From contig NZ_CP092190.1 in the NCBI RefSeq assembly GCF_022344005.1, positions 1,774,001 to 1,838,000 of the forward strand: DNA of 64,000 nt, written 5' to 3'. The position numbers were made by a program, and so were the translations under genes. This DNA is from Deinococcus sp. KNUC1210. Lineage in GTDB: Bacteria > Deinococcota > Deinococci > Deinococcales > Deinococcaceae. The notes beneath the pieces are model-generated. The model searched no databases. It was not told the DNA's origin and worked only from the letters and a program-made list of their open reading frames with translations. This document shows, in pieces, positions 1 through 9,687 of the stretch. Position 1 is the first letter of the stretch, and each line of letters starts with the position of its first letter.

Positions 1-827
1 GGATGGGTCTGCTGGCCGAACTGGACCGGGCGCAGCAGGCGGGCCAGCCCTATGACCTGTCCAGCCTGGAAACGCTGGTGGTGGGCGGCAGCGCCGCGCC
101 GGAATCGCTGATCCGGGCCTTCCAGACACGCCACCACCTGACGCTGCGGCACGCCTGGGGCATGACCGAGACGCATCCCATCGGCACCGTCAGCAACATG
201 CCGCCGGGCGTGGAACTGACCAGCGACGAGGGCTTTGCACTCCAGGCCAAGCAGGGTCGGCAGGTACCGCTGATCGAACTGGCGCTGCTGAGCGATGAAG
301 GCGAGCGCCTGCCACACGACGGGCAGACCATGGGCCGCCTGATGATTCGCGGTCCCTGGGTCACGGCGGGCTATCACGGCGGCGCGGGTCAGGACAATTT
401 TGTCGTGCTGGACGGCAAGACCTGGTTCGATACCGGCGATATCGCCACGCTGGACGCACGCGGCTACATGCACATTCAGGACCGCAGCAAAGACCTGATC
501 AAATCGGGCGGCGAGTGGATTTCCAGCGTCGATCTGGAAAACGCGCTGATGGCGCACCCGGCTGTGGCCCAGGCCGCCGTCATCGCCATCGACGACCCGA
601 AATGGGATGAGCGCCCGCTGGCGGTCCTGGTGCTGCGCCCCGGAGCCGAGCGCCCCAGCAGCAGCGAGCTGCACGAGTTCCTGGTGCCGAAATTTGCCAA
701 ATGGTGGCTGCCCGACGCCTATGAGGTGGTCGAGAGCATTCCTATCGGCGCAACCGGGAAGTTCCTGAAACGCGAGCTGCGTGACCAGTTCAGAGGGTAT
801 ACGGCGGCGGGTACGGCCACGCGCTAA
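1..827 (+). CDS. Acyl-CoA ligase (AMP-binding), C-terminal part
   Basis: Acyl-adenylate-forming enzyme that would activate a fatty or aryl acid to its CoA ester with ATP. The gene enters from the left edge, so only about 274 C-terminal residues of a family of roughly 540 are visible. Seen: the adenylation motif HAWGMTETHPIG (near residue 50 of the visible part), WFDTGDIATLD (near 138), the hinge DRSKDLIKSGGEWIS (near 160) and the catalytic lysine region GATGKFLKREL close to the C-terminus. These support the FadD/medium-chain ligase superfamily; the exact substrate cannot be told. It stops at 827 and no partner gene follows on the same strand. Confidence 0.93.
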   Translation, partial: MGLLAELDRAQQAGQPYDLSSLETLVVGGSAAPESLIRAFQTRHHLTLRHAWGMTETHPIGTVSNMPPGVELTSDEGFALQAKQGRQVPLIELALLSDEGERLPHDGQTMGRLMIRGPWVTAGYHGGAGQDNFVVLDGKTWFDTGDIATLDARGYMHIQDRSKDLIKSGGEWISSVDLENALMAHPAVAQAAVIAIDDPKWDERPLAVLVLRPGAERPSSSELHEFLVPKFAKWWLPDAYEVVESIPIGATGKFLKRELRDQFRGYTAAGTATR

Positions 828-899
828 GCAGCCAGAACCAACTCAGCCCCTGGCCCCTGGCCGCACATCAAGCAGCCGGGGGTGAACAATTCCCCGAAC

Positions 900-1160
900 T
901 TAGAGACCCGCCCCTTCATTGGGGTGGGCATAGTGTTCATGGGTTCCATAGGTCATGCCGTACAACCGCTTGAAGTCCTGGATGGCCGGTAAGTCATCGC
1001 TGCTGAAGGTGCATTCCGCTTCCAGTGCGTGCAAGACGATATCTTCCAGCAATTCTGCAAAGGACATGTCGCCCTTCTCGGCCAAGGCTTTGAGCACCTT
1101 GACCAGCCTCTTCTCCATCCTTACGCCAAGCTGCACCCGCTCAAAGACTGCTTCTGTCAT
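900..1160 (-). CDS. Orphan ribbon-helix-helix-like small protein
   Basis: An 86-residue protein. Residues about 7-14 can form the RHH beta strand (VQLGVRME), followed by two helices, KRLVKVLKALAEK and SFAELLEDIVLHALE, which is the order of MetJ/Arc/CopG-type DNA-binding dimers. RHH proteins are often antitoxins or autorepressors, but no toxin-like gene lies on either side. Two short palindromes sit directly upstream of the start, as expected of an autoregulated RHH gene. The fold is inferred from pattern only; the roughly 40-residue C-terminal tail is not recognised. Confidence 0.7.
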   Translation of the reverse strand: MTEAVFERVQLGVRMEKRLVKVLKALAEKGDMSFAELLEDIVLHALEAECTFSSDDLPAIQDFKRLYGMTYGTHEHYAHPNEGAGL

Positions 1161-1173
1161 GTTTCACCTTAGG

Positions 1174-1199
1174 TAGTATGTTACTAAAATAGCATGCTA
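1174..1199 (-). promoter_or_regulatory. Paired palindromes upstream of the RHH gene (candidate operator)
   Basis: Two small dyads lie 14-39 bases upstream of the ATG at 1160: TAGTA-TGT-TACTA at 1174-1186 and the perfect palindrome TAGCATGCTA at 1190-1199. The two share a TAG...CTA outline and are AT-richer than the surroundings. RHH repressors commonly bind such tandem dyads over their own promoter, so autoregulation is inferred. Confidence 0.5.
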
Positions 1200-1228
1200 C
1201 CCGCAAGTGAATCTATAGGTATCGCTCG

Positions 1229-2146
1229 CTATGGGCGGCTGACCGCCGTTATCAGCACCTCGTACTTGCCCGTGACGTACACCGTGAAGCCGTGCTTTTG
1301 CAGGTGGCGGCGCACTGTGATCACGTCGCGCATCAGCAGGCTCAGGTCGGGGCGGGCAAAATTGAGCATCCGGGCCCCGTAGCTGAGCGTCTGGCCCCGG
1401 TAACGCACATTCGGAAAGCCCACGATGAAGCTGCCGCCCGCTGCCAGTTGCCCCAGCCGCAGCCCGCGCAGCAGGTCTTCGATGACCAGTCCCGGACTCT
1501 GAAACAGGCTGAGGGCTAGAATCAGATCGAAACGGCCCAGGGCAGCGTCTGGCAACGCCCGCACGTCACGCTGCTCGAAATGCCAGTTCGGAACGGGAAA
1601 CCGCTGGCGGGCCAGTTCCAGCGCCGAAGGCTCGATATCGAGGCCCAGCACCTCGAACGTGTGGCCCGGATAAGCCTGCTCCAACAGCGCCAGTTCACGC
1701 CCGCTGCCCACACCCAGACTCAGGATGCGTGCGCCCGGCTTCAGATCGGCCCGGCGCAGCGCTTCGTTCAGGTCGTGGAGCAGATGCGGGTCTTCCAGTT
1801 TGTCGATACGCTGAAACTCGCTGCCCGCCGCGTACCGTCCCTCTGTTCGGTCGGCAGGCGGCGTGACGCGGCGGCGAAAGTGCAGCAGTACGAAACCCTC
1901 CGGCCCGTCGGCGCGTTTTTCGGGCGTCAGAAAATGGGCGTCGAGCAGGTCGGCAGCGTCCAGCCAGCTCAGATAGGGGCGGTGAATTCCGGCAGTGGGC
2001 AGCACTTCTCCGGCGTACAGGTGCAGCGCGTGCCCGGCGTCGGGATCGGGCACCCAGCAGCGGGCCTCGCCGTGCTGCTCCAGGGCGTGTTGCAGCCAGT
2101 CGAGCACGGTCTTCAGGGGTTCGGAGGTAAAGACAGGCGGCAGCAT
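1229..2146 (-). CDS. Class I SAM-dependent methyltransferase
   Basis: A 305-residue protein. The SAM-binding motif I, ILSLGVGSGRELALLE, is at about residues 141-156, followed by the acidic motif VLGLDIEPSAL and a later FDLILALSLFQ stretch, which together define a Rossmann-type methyltransferase. The first 130 residues are a divergent N-terminal domain without a recognised motif. It is divergent from metK, which makes its cofactor, but the 150-base gap shows no shared element that I can identify. Substrate unknown. Confidence 0.85.
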   Translation of the reverse strand: MLPPVFTSEPLKTVLDWLQHALEQHGEARCWVPDPDAGHALHLYAGEVLPTAGIHRPYLSWLDAADLLDAHFLTPEKRADGPEGFVLLHFRRRVTPPADRTEGRYAAGSEFQRIDKLEDPHLLHDLNEALRRADLKPGARILSLGVGSGRELALLEQAYPGHTFEVLGLDIEPSALELARQRFPVPNWHFEQRDVRALPDAALGRFDLILALSLFQSPGLVIEDLLRGLRLGQLAAGGSFIVGFPNVRYRGQTLSYGARMLNFARPDLSLLMRDVITVRRHLQKHGFTVYVTGKYEVLITAVSRP

Positions 2147-2297
2147 ACCCAGAGGCTAGCAGCGACCTGTAGTCTGCCCGATGGCTTGCCCGCCCGCAAT
2201 TTGTTACGCTCGTACTCAGCGGGGGGCCAGACGGCCAGCGGACACTCCCCTCCAGGTTTCGTTCTGCGAGACGCAACCCCGCCCTGTAGGAGTATGT

Positions 2298-3590
<1,293 letters not shown>

Positions 3591-3599
3591 GCTGATCTC

Positions 3600-3978
3600 A
3601 TGAAAGAAGCCGTGCAGACTCCAACCGCGCCCGCCGCCATCGGGCCTTACAGCCAGGCCACCACCTTCGCCAATCTGGTCGTCACCAGCGGTCAGATTCC
3701 GCTGCGTCCCGAACGGATCGCTGGTCGAGGGCGACGTGAGCGAGCAGGCGCGGCAGGTGCTGGAGAATCTGAAAGCCCTGCTGAGTGCAGCGGGCAGCGA
3801 TCTGAGCCGGGTGGTCAAGACCACGGTGTTCCTGAAGGACATGGACGATTTCGCCGCCATGAACGCCGTGTACGCCGAGTATTTCAGCGAACCGTACCCG
3901 GCGCGGAGTACCGTGCAGGTTGCCAAACTGCCGCGTGACGTGCGGGTGGAAATCGAGGCGCTGGCCGAGCGAGGGTAA
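3600..3978 (+). CDS. ridA: RidA family enamine/imine deaminase, frameshifted
   Basis: Small trimeric protein that hydrolyses reactive enamine/imine intermediates released by PLP enzymes. The N-terminal part has [20 protein letters not shown] and the C-terminal part has [20 protein letters not shown], including the conserved arginine, but they lie in different frames. Removing one A of the pair at 3712-3713 restores a continuous 125-residue protein reading [18 protein letters not shown], the normal family sequence. A sequence error or a very recent lesion is therefore likely. It starts ten bases after the metK stop, so the two may be co-transcribed. Confidence 0.85.
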
Positions 3979-3994
3979 CCACCTCTCACAGGTG

Positions 3995-4044
3995 GGCAGC
4001 AGAAGGCGGGAGCGGACTGAACGACGCTCCCGCCTTCTGCTGCC
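3995..4044. terminator. Long perfect hairpin between convergent genes
   Basis: The arms 3995-4014 and 4025-4044 are 20-bp perfect inverted repeats with a 10-base loop (gactgaacga). It lies between the convergent ridA stop (3978) and the DUF1232 gene stop (4049) and could end transcription from both sides. Neither side has a T-tract, so it is not a canonical intrinsic terminator. Confidence 0.65.
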
Positions 4045-4048
4045 GTGT

Positions 4049-4477
4049 TCAGCCCCCGAACACCGCGCCGATGCCCCTGATCAGCAGGTAGGCCACGCCC
4101 AGTCCGATCAGCAGTACGCCGCCCAGAATGGCAGGCACCAGCCAGCGCCGATGCCCGGCGAAACGGTCGGCCTTGAAGCGGGCTTCTGCCAGCACCGCGC
4201 TCGGCAGGCTGCGGGCGGCGAAAGCCAGCAGCGCGGGCACGATCAACAGGTCGTCGCTGACGCCCAGCACCGGAATGCTGTCAGGCAGCAGATCAACGGG
4301 GCTGACAGCATAGATCAGGGCGGCGAGGGCGATCAGGCGGGCCAGCGGAGGCGTGCGCCGATCCCCCAGTGCCATCAGCAGGCTCAGGGCGTCGAACCAG
4401 ACCGCCCGCAGCCGCGCCGGAACGAAGCGTCCGAGAAAGCTGGGGGGCCGGGGGGTGGAAGAGATGATCCTGGTCAC
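4049..4477 (-). CDS. DUF1232 (YkvA-like) membrane protein
   Basis: A 142-residue protein with the hallmark of the DUF1232/YkvA family, [26 protein letters not shown] (seen across residues 52-78), followed by a C-terminal hydrophobic segment of about 22 residues ([21 protein letters not shown]). The family is usually a small membrane-associated protein of unknown role. It is the last gene of a minus-strand run that begins with the secreted protein at 6971 and contains the two-component system, so co-transcription is likely. Confidence 0.8.
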   Translation of the reverse strand: MTRIISSTPRPPSFLGRFVPARLRAVWFDALSLLMALGDRRTPPLARLIALAALIYAVSPVDLLPDSIPVLGVSDDLLIVPALLAFAARSLPSAVLAEARFKADRFAGHRRWLVPAILGGVLLIGLGVAYLLIRGIGAVFGG

Positions 4478-4500
4478 GTCTGTAGATACGCGGTTGCTGG

Positions 4501-5871
4501 TCAGGAGTTCCGGGCCAGCGGCCCCCGTGAAGCGAGCTGTTCGTGTTCCTGCAACTCTATCTCCTGTGGCTCGCTGTCGTCGTCCCCGATATCCGACCCT
4601 GGCAGCGTCAGGATAAACTGCGCTCCCCCTTCGGGCCGGTTGCCGCCCAGCAGATCGCCGCCGTGCATCCGGGCAATCTGCCGGGAAACGCTGAGGCCCA
4701 GCCCGCTGCTGCCCGCTCCACTCACGAAGGGAGCAAAGATGCGGTCACCCAGTTCCGGCGGCAGGCCGGGGCCGTCATCCTGCACCAGAAAGGTGATGAG
4801 CAGGGGCGTTTCCTGAAGGTGCAGTTCGACGCGCCCCGCCGCCCCCGCCGCCCGCCGCGCATTGGCGAGCAGATTCCGCAGCGCCTGTGTCAGCCGGTCG
4901 GGGTCGCACAGCACGAACGCGTCCCAGTCGCCCACAAAGACGGTGCCGGGAACCAGCCGGTCCAGCCGCTCGCGCAGTTGCCGTGCCGGAATGTAGTGGT
5001 AGGCGAGCGTCAGTTCGAGCTGCCCGCGTGCCAGCTGCATCAGATCCTGGGTGGTGAAGGTCAGCTCGTCGGCCACCAGTGCGGCGCGGCGCACGTCGGG
5101 ATCGGTGTGGAGCGAAGCGGCGCGGGCCAGCGAGGCTTTCAGCACCGTCAGGGGCGCACCCAGCTCGTGCACGATCTGTCCGAGCAGCTGCTTTTCACGT
5201 GCCTGCTGGGCCTCGATGCGCGACAGCAGCAGATTGATGGCGCTCAGCAGCTCGTACACCTCGTCCTGGCGGCGCGGCAGTGGCAGAGCCGCCACCGAAT
5301 GACTCGGATTGATCCGCCCCGCGAGCTGAGCGGCCTGCCCCAGGCCACGCAGCGCCCGCCGCCCTGCCAGCCACGCCAGCACCAGCGTCAGGAGCGGCGC
5401 GAGAATCAGTGCCAGCAGCAGCACCCGCATGGCGCTCTGGCGGGCCTGAATCAGCGTGTCTTCCGACAGACCGACCCAGACGAAGCCGCCACGTTTCAGC
5501 ACTCGGGTCGCCACCCGCACCGGCACATCGCCCACTTTGGCCCGCGTCTGATGGGCAAAGGGAAACTGCGCCCCCATGAAGTCCTGGAGTCCGGCAGTGG
5601 CGTACTGCACGTTGCCGTTTGCATCCACGAACATGGCGTAACTGCCGCTGGGCACGGTCTGCGTTTTTCCGATGCCCTCGGAAGGATTGTTCTGAGCGGC
5701 AGCCAGCTGATCGGCTCGTTCGTCCAGGCGGACCTGAAACTGCCCGTTCAGATCGCGCAGCAGCTGCACCGTCATCACCAGACCGACCACCGTGACCAGA
5801 GCCAGGGCCAGCAGCGTGTACATCAGCGCCAGCCGGAACCGCAGGCTGTGCATCCAGGCGGGCAGCTTCAT
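4501..5871 (-). CDS. Membrane sensor histidine kinase
   Basis: A 456-residue HAMP-type sensor kinase. TM1 is at about 13-36 and TM2 at 148-170, bracketing an extracytoplasmic sensor domain of about 110 residues. The phospho-acceptor is His235 in [11 protein letters not shown], which lacks the usual Arg-Thr of HELRTPL. The ATPase domain has an N-box ([11 protein letters not shown]), G1 (DDGPGLPPE) and G2 ([13 protein letters not shown]). It starts 15 bases downstream of the response regulator gene, which is surely its partner. The signal sensed is not evident. Confidence 0.92.
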   Translation of the reverse strand: MKLPAWMHSLRFRLALMYTLLALALVTVVGLVMTVQLLRDLNGQFQVRLDERADQLAAAQNNPSEGIGKTQTVPSGSYAMFVDANGNVQYATAGLQDFMGAQFPFAHQTRAKVGDVPVRVATRVLKRGGFVWVGLSEDTLIQARQSAMRVLLLALILAPLLTLVLAWLAGRRALRGLGQAAQLAGRINPSHSVAALPLPRRQDEVYELLSAINLLLSRIEAQQAREKQLLGQIVHELGAPLTVLKASLARAASLHTDPDVRRAALVADELTFTTQDLMQLARGQLELTLAYHYIPARQLRERLDRLVPGTVFVGDWDAFVLCDPDRLTQALRNLLANARRAAGAAGRVELHLQETPLLITFLVQDDGPGLPPELGDRIFAPFVSGAGSSGLGLSVSRQIARMHGGDLLGGNRPEGGAQFILTLPGSDIGDDDSEPQEIELQEHEQLASRGPLARNS

Positions 5872-5886
5872 GCAGCGTGTTCCGGG

Positions 5887-6546
5887 TTATGCCTGAAGCA
5901 CGTAGCCGACGTTCCGGATGGTGCGAATCCGCAGGTCGGAGGCCACGCCTTCCAGCTTTTTGCGGAGCTGCGAGATCCGGACCTCGACGCTGTTGCTGTT
6001 CGGCGTTTCCCAGCCGTACAGGTGCGACTCGATATCGGCCCGCGAAAAGACCCGCTCAGGCGTCCTCATCATCAGTTCCAGAATGCGGGCTTCGTGCTCG
6101 GTCAGGGTGGCGTTCTGGTCGCCCACCGTCAGGGTCAGGCTGCTGCTGCTCAGGCTGGTATTCCCCAGATTGACCCCGGTTCCGGCGGCGGTGCGGCGCA
6201 GCAGCGCTCCGATGCGGGCATCGAGTTCCGGCATGGCAAAGGGTTTGGTCAGGTAGTCGTCGGCCCCGGCATTCAGACCCGCGACCCGCTCCTGTACGCC
6301 GCTGCGGGCCGAAAGCACCAGGACGGGCGTGCTGCTGTACTGCCGCAGACTCTGGACCAGATCGAGACCGTCACCGTCGGGCAGGTTCAGATCGAGCAGA
6401 ATCAGCTGGGCGCTGTGCGTTCCGAGCCATGCCTGCGCGTCTTTCAGCGTGGCGGCGTGATACACCTGATAGTCGGCGCTGAGGTATTCACGCAGCAGCG
6501 GTCCGAGATGCGGATCATCTTCGACGATGAGCAGTTGAGAAAGCAT
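5887..6546 (-). CDS. OmpR-family response regulator
   Basis: A 219-residue regulator with an N-terminal receiver domain (acidic pair VEDD near residue 10, phospho-acceptor Asp52 in [13 protein letters not shown], Lys101 in [10 protein letters not shown]) and a C-terminal winged helix (about 130-219, with [20 protein letters not shown] and [14 protein letters not shown]). It is paired with the histidine kinase just downstream. A small secreted protein lies 20 bases upstream and may be part of the same unit. Confidence 0.93.
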   Translation of the reverse strand: MLSQLLIVEDDPHLGPLLREYLSADYQVYHAATLKDAQAWLGTHSAQLILLDLNLPDGDGLDLVQSLRQYSSTPVLVLSARSGVQERVAGLNAGADDYLTKPFAMPELDARIGALLRRTAAGTGVNLGNTSLSSSSLTLTVGDQNATLTEHEARILELMMRTPERVFSRADIESHLYGWETPNSNSVEVRISQLRKKLEGVASDLRIRTIRNVGYVLQA

Positions 6547-6566
6547 AGGGTACCTTCCTTATGGGG

Positions 6567-6971
6567 TTATTTGTTGGGCGGCGTGCTCTTGAGACCCGGC
6601 AGACTGAAGGTTTTGGTGGTGTTGAGGGGCGTCAGGCTCAGCTTGTAAGGACTCAGCAGCTTGCTGAGGGACAGTGGCCCGTCGTCGTCGGTATCGAGCG
6701 TGAGCATTCCACCGCGCAGCGAGCCGCCGTAGCGCGACAGCAGGCCGGGGTAGCTGTTTTTTTCACTGCTGTCACGCGAGAACAGCGCCACCACCGGGCC
6801 ACTGTAATCGGTCACCAGTTGCAGATTCAGGCGGGTCCCGACCACTTCGCCGTAGCCCAGCTTGGTCTGAAGCTGCGGATCCCACACGACCAGTTCCAGC
6901 GCCTGTGCAGCGCCGGTCCACAACACTCCCAGCAGCAACAGGAGGCGAAAAGGGCGGAGGGGGCTATTCAT
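6567..6971 (-). CDS. Small secreted protein of unknown function
   Basis: A 134-residue protein with an N-terminal signal peptide (MNSPLRPFRLLLLLGVLWTGAAQA), cleavage likely after the Ala-Gln-Ala. The mature part is beta-rich with repeated Leu-Ser patterns and no motif I recognise. It stops 20 bases before the response regulator gene, so it may be the first gene of the two-component operon and could be a periplasmic input or accessory protein. That role is inference from position only. Confidence 0.65.
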   Translation of the reverse strand: MNSPLRPFRLLLLLGVLWTGAAQALELVVWDPQLQTKLGYGEVVGTRLNLQLVTDYSGPVVALFSRDSSEKNSYPGLLSRYGGSLRGGMLTLDTDDDGPLSLSKLLSPYKLSLTPLNTTKTFSLPGLKSTPPNK

Positions 6972-7103
6972 ATCACCTCATGTTAGCGCCGGAATGTGAC
7001 GGCGCACTGACAGAGACCACGGAGGAGACGACGGCAGCACCGCAGAAGCTAGCGCGTCCGCCTGACCCGCACATGACCCCAGATGAAGCCGATCAGAGGA
7101 CAT

Positions 7104-8504
7104 TCAGTTGGACGGGTCGGCGGCCAGAACACTGAGCAGCGCGTCCTGAAGCTGCCGCAGGTTCTGGATGGGGCCGGGATAGCCGTCCATCAGCATCGAA
7201 AAGATCAAAACGCGCCCGCTCCGGGCCGTCAGATAGCCCGAAAGCGAGGACACGCCCGGCAGCGTTCCGGTCTTGGCGCGGACATCCAGCCCCTTCAGGC
7301 GCTCTGCGAGGGTACCGCCCAGTTCGCGGGCTGCGCGGGTGGCACTGCCGGTTCCGGCGCGGGGTAGAGCCTCGATCAGCGGATTCTGCCGCGCTCTGAA
7401 AGCGGCGCCGGGCAACAGGTCGCTGCCGAAGGGGTGTTGGTACACATACCGCAGCAGGCGCACCAGCACGGCGGGCGTCAGGCGATTGTCCTCGGATAAT
7501 CCGGAGCCGTCGCGCAGGCTCAGGGCCTGGAGTTCGGCAGCCGTGGCCCCTGCCCGCTTCAGAAAGGCGCGTTCCTGCGCTGACGCTTCCTCCAGACTGG
7601 CTGCACGCCACACCGGAGTCTGCGAATTCACGCCCAGGCGGGCGTATAGCTGCTCGGCCCACACGTTGTCGCTGCGCTTCAGGGCGTACCGCGCCAGCTG
7701 AAGCAGCGGAGCGCTGCGGGTGGTAGCAATGCCTTCCTCCGGGGGCGCGGCAGGCGGGGCCAGTTCGACCTTGCCCGTGACCTGCACACCTGCCCGCTGC
7801 AACTCGGCGCGGAACTCGCGGCCCACACGCAGCAGCGCGGCCTGAGCGTCCGGGTGGGCGGTCAGTTCCGCACCCTCCCCGACTGAAGGATCGTTGAGCG
7901 TCAGGCCCACCACCGGGCGCTCGACCAGCGGCAGCGTCCAGCCGGGAATGGCCGTTCCGTTTTGGGTGTGCCCCGCCGAGGCTCCGATCAGGTGGGCGTC
8001 CAGCCGGATGTCGGTGACGCTGCGGAGGCCGTGCGCGTACACCTGCCGCGCCAGACCCGCCAGCGAATGCTCGCCGCTGCTCTGTTCGAGCGAAGGATCG
8101 CCCAGCCCCACCAGCGTCAGGTGCGTGGCCTGGGCAGACGCCGCCGAACGCGGGCGCGTGACGCTGGTACTGAACCAGTAGTCTGGCCCCAGCACACTCA
8201 GCAGCGACGTGAGACTCAGCAGCTTCATATTCGATGCGGGCGGAAACGCCGCGTCTGCGTCCCGGGTATACAACACCCTCCCGCTGTCCGCGTCGGTCAC
8301 GAGCAGGCCCACGCGCACCGGAAATCTGGGCGCACGCCGCAGCAGCGCGTCCAGATCGGCTGTCTGTGCCCCGCTCAGGGTGGCAGGCGTGGCCGGAAGC
8401 ACCACATTCGGCACCTCTGTCTCTGTCAGCGGAGACGAACGCACCAGACCCGCGCCCAGCAACAGCAGGGGCACGAGCACGAGACGGACAGGAAGGCGGC
8501 GCAT
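7104..8504 (-). CDS. dacB: D-alanyl-D-alanine carboxypeptidase/endopeptidase (PBP4 type, S13)
   Basis: Trims peptidoglycan cross-links or stem peptides outside the membrane. The 466-residue protein has a signal segment (residues 1-24) and the three penicillin-binding motifs in order: SNMK at 91-94, SDN at 278-280 and KTG at 411-413. The wide spacing between the first two motifs is typical of the S13/DacB family. I chose the ATG at 8504, which starts the signal peptide; the frame is open further upstream. A promoter with an immediately following hairpin lies about 45-100 bases upstream. Confidence 0.9.
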   Translation of the reverse strand: MRRLPVRLVLVPLLLLGAGLVRSSPLTETEVPNVVLPATPATLSGAQTADLDALLRRAPRFPVRVGLLVTDADSGRVLYTRDADAAFPPASNMKLLSLTSLLSVLGPDYWFSTSVTRPRSAASAQATHLTLVGLGDPSLEQSSGEHSLAGLARQVYAHGLRSVTDIRLDAHLIGASAGHTQNGTAIPGWTLPLVERPVVGLTLNDPSVGEGAELTAHPDAQAALLRVGREFRAELQRAGVQVTGKVELAPPAAPPEEGIATTRSAPLLQLARYALKRSDNVWAEQLYARLGVNSQTPVWRAASLEEASAQERAFLKRAGATAAELQALSLRDGSGLSEDNRLTPAVLVRLLRYVYQHPFGSDLLPGAAFRARQNPLIEALPRAGTGSATRAARELGGTLAERLKGLDVRAKTGTLPGVSSLSGYLTARSGRVLIFSMLMDGYPGPIQNLRQLQDALLSVLAADPSN

Positions 8505-8544
8505 AAGAGGTTGGCATCGAGCGGCACGGGAATGCGTGCGAGGA

Positions 8545-8606
8545 AGAAAAGCGTCCACTGGGGACGCTGATAGATTCAGGATAGCGTGGTATGCAGCGCA
8601 CGTCAA
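8545..8606 (-). promoter_or_regulatory. Promoter-hairpin element, copy C (upstream of dacB)
   Basis: On the minus strand: -35 TTGACG (8601-8606), a 17-base spacer containing TGCATAC, -10 TATCCT (8578-8583), then TATCAGCGTCC running into a perfect 7-bp hairpin (arms 8562-8568 and 8550-8556, loop of 5) and an imperfect T-tract TTTTCTT. The 40 bases from TTGAC to TATCAG align without gaps to copies at 26.3 and 63.9 kb. It is the only promoter I see for dacB. Its weaker T-tract may let polymerase read through to that gene. Confidence 0.75.
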
Positions 8607-8645
8607 CTGTATCCAGCGTACTTGGGCAGGCTCTACCATTGAGCC

Positions 8646-9629
8646 ATGCCGCCCCTCCACGATCTGCCGCCGCGTGTGCTGGCGTGGGCCAGCCTTCATC
8701 TTCCCGCCGCCGTGCAGGATGTTCAGCAGCTTCCGGGGAGCACCTCGGCCACGCTGCACCGCCTGGAACTTCAGGACGGATCAGCAGCAGTGGTGCGGCA
8801 ATTCGACAATACCGAGTGGCTGAAAAACGAACCCGATCTGGCGCTGCACGAGGCGCGGAGCCTGGAGCGTGCCGCGCAGGGCCGTGTTTCTACGCCGCAC
8901 CTGCTGGCCTTCGACGAAACGGGGGCAGCGTGCGGCGTTCCGAGTGTGCTGATGACCTGTCTGCCGGGCGTGGTGGAACTGATCAAACAGCGCGGCGGGT
9001 CGGAAGCGAACCCGGTCAATGGAAGCCCAACCTCAGGAGATGACCGGGAATTGGACGGAAGCGGGCTGAATTCACCCGGTCTGGACGGCTGGCTGAGCGA
9101 ACTGGCAGCGACGCTGGCGCAGCTTCATCAGCTTTCGCCGGACGGTTTCGGCTGGACGTATTTCACGTATCAGGACGTGAGTGCCGTGCAGATACCCGCG
9201 TGGTCGAGCGTTCCGGAACTGTGGGCCAGCGCCATTGCCCTGGTCCAGCAGCCGCCCCCGGCCTTCGTGCCCCGCTTCATCCACCGCGACTATCACCCGG
9301 TGAATGTGCTGTGGGAACAGGGGCACATCAGCGGGGTCGTGGACTGGGTGAATGCCTGCGTGGGGCCAGCGGGGATCGATGTCGGACACTGCCGGGTCAA
9401 TCTGGCGCAGATGTACGGCGTACAGGCCGCCGACACCTTCCGGGCCGCCTACGAACAGCAGAGCGGCACTCGCCACCACCTGTACTGGGACGTGCTCTCG
9501 CTGCTCGATATGAACAGCGGCCCGCCCCGCGTCTATCCCGGCTGGCCCGCCTTCGGCCTGACCGGTCTGACCGATGAACTGATGGCGGTGCGCCTGGACG
9601 AATACCTGCTGAGCCTGATGGCGGGATAA
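8646..9629 (+). CDS. Aminoglycoside phosphotransferase-family kinase
   Basis: A 327-residue protein of the APH/choline kinase fold. The Brenner motif HRDYHPVNVLW is at residues 213-223 and the metal-binding VVDWVNACVGPAGIDVGH follows at 231-248. Many APH-like proteins phosphorylate small metabolites or are uncharacterised, so no antibiotic resistance function can be claimed. A loop of about 25 residues (112-140) rich in Gly, Ser and Asn looks like a low-complexity insertion. Divergent from dacB. Confidence 0.85.
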   Translation: MPPLHDLPPRVLAWASLHLPAAVQDVQQLPGSTSATLHRLELQDGSAAVVRQFDNTEWLKNEPDLALHEARSLERAAQGRVSTPHLLAFDETGAACGVPSVLMTCLPGVVELIKQRGGSEANPVNGSPTSGDDRELDGSGLNSPGLDGWLSELAATLAQLHQLSPDGFGWTYFTYQDVSAVQIPAWSSVPELWASAIALVQQPPPAFVPRFIHRDYHPVNVLWEQGHISGVVDWVNACVGPAGIDVGHCRVNLAQMYGVQAADTFRAAYEQQSGTRHHLYWDVLSLLDMNSGPPRVYPGWPAFGLTGLTDELMAVRLDEYLLSLMAG

Positions 9630-9687
9630 AACTAAAACCAGCCTCCCATGCAGGAAGCTGGCGTATGGGTGAAAGGGTTCGGACTGC

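Noticed and set aside
8646..9629. Aminoglycoside resistance gene
   Set aside because: Only the broad APH/choline kinase fold is shown; nothing supports resistance, and such kinases are common housekeeping or orphan proteins.
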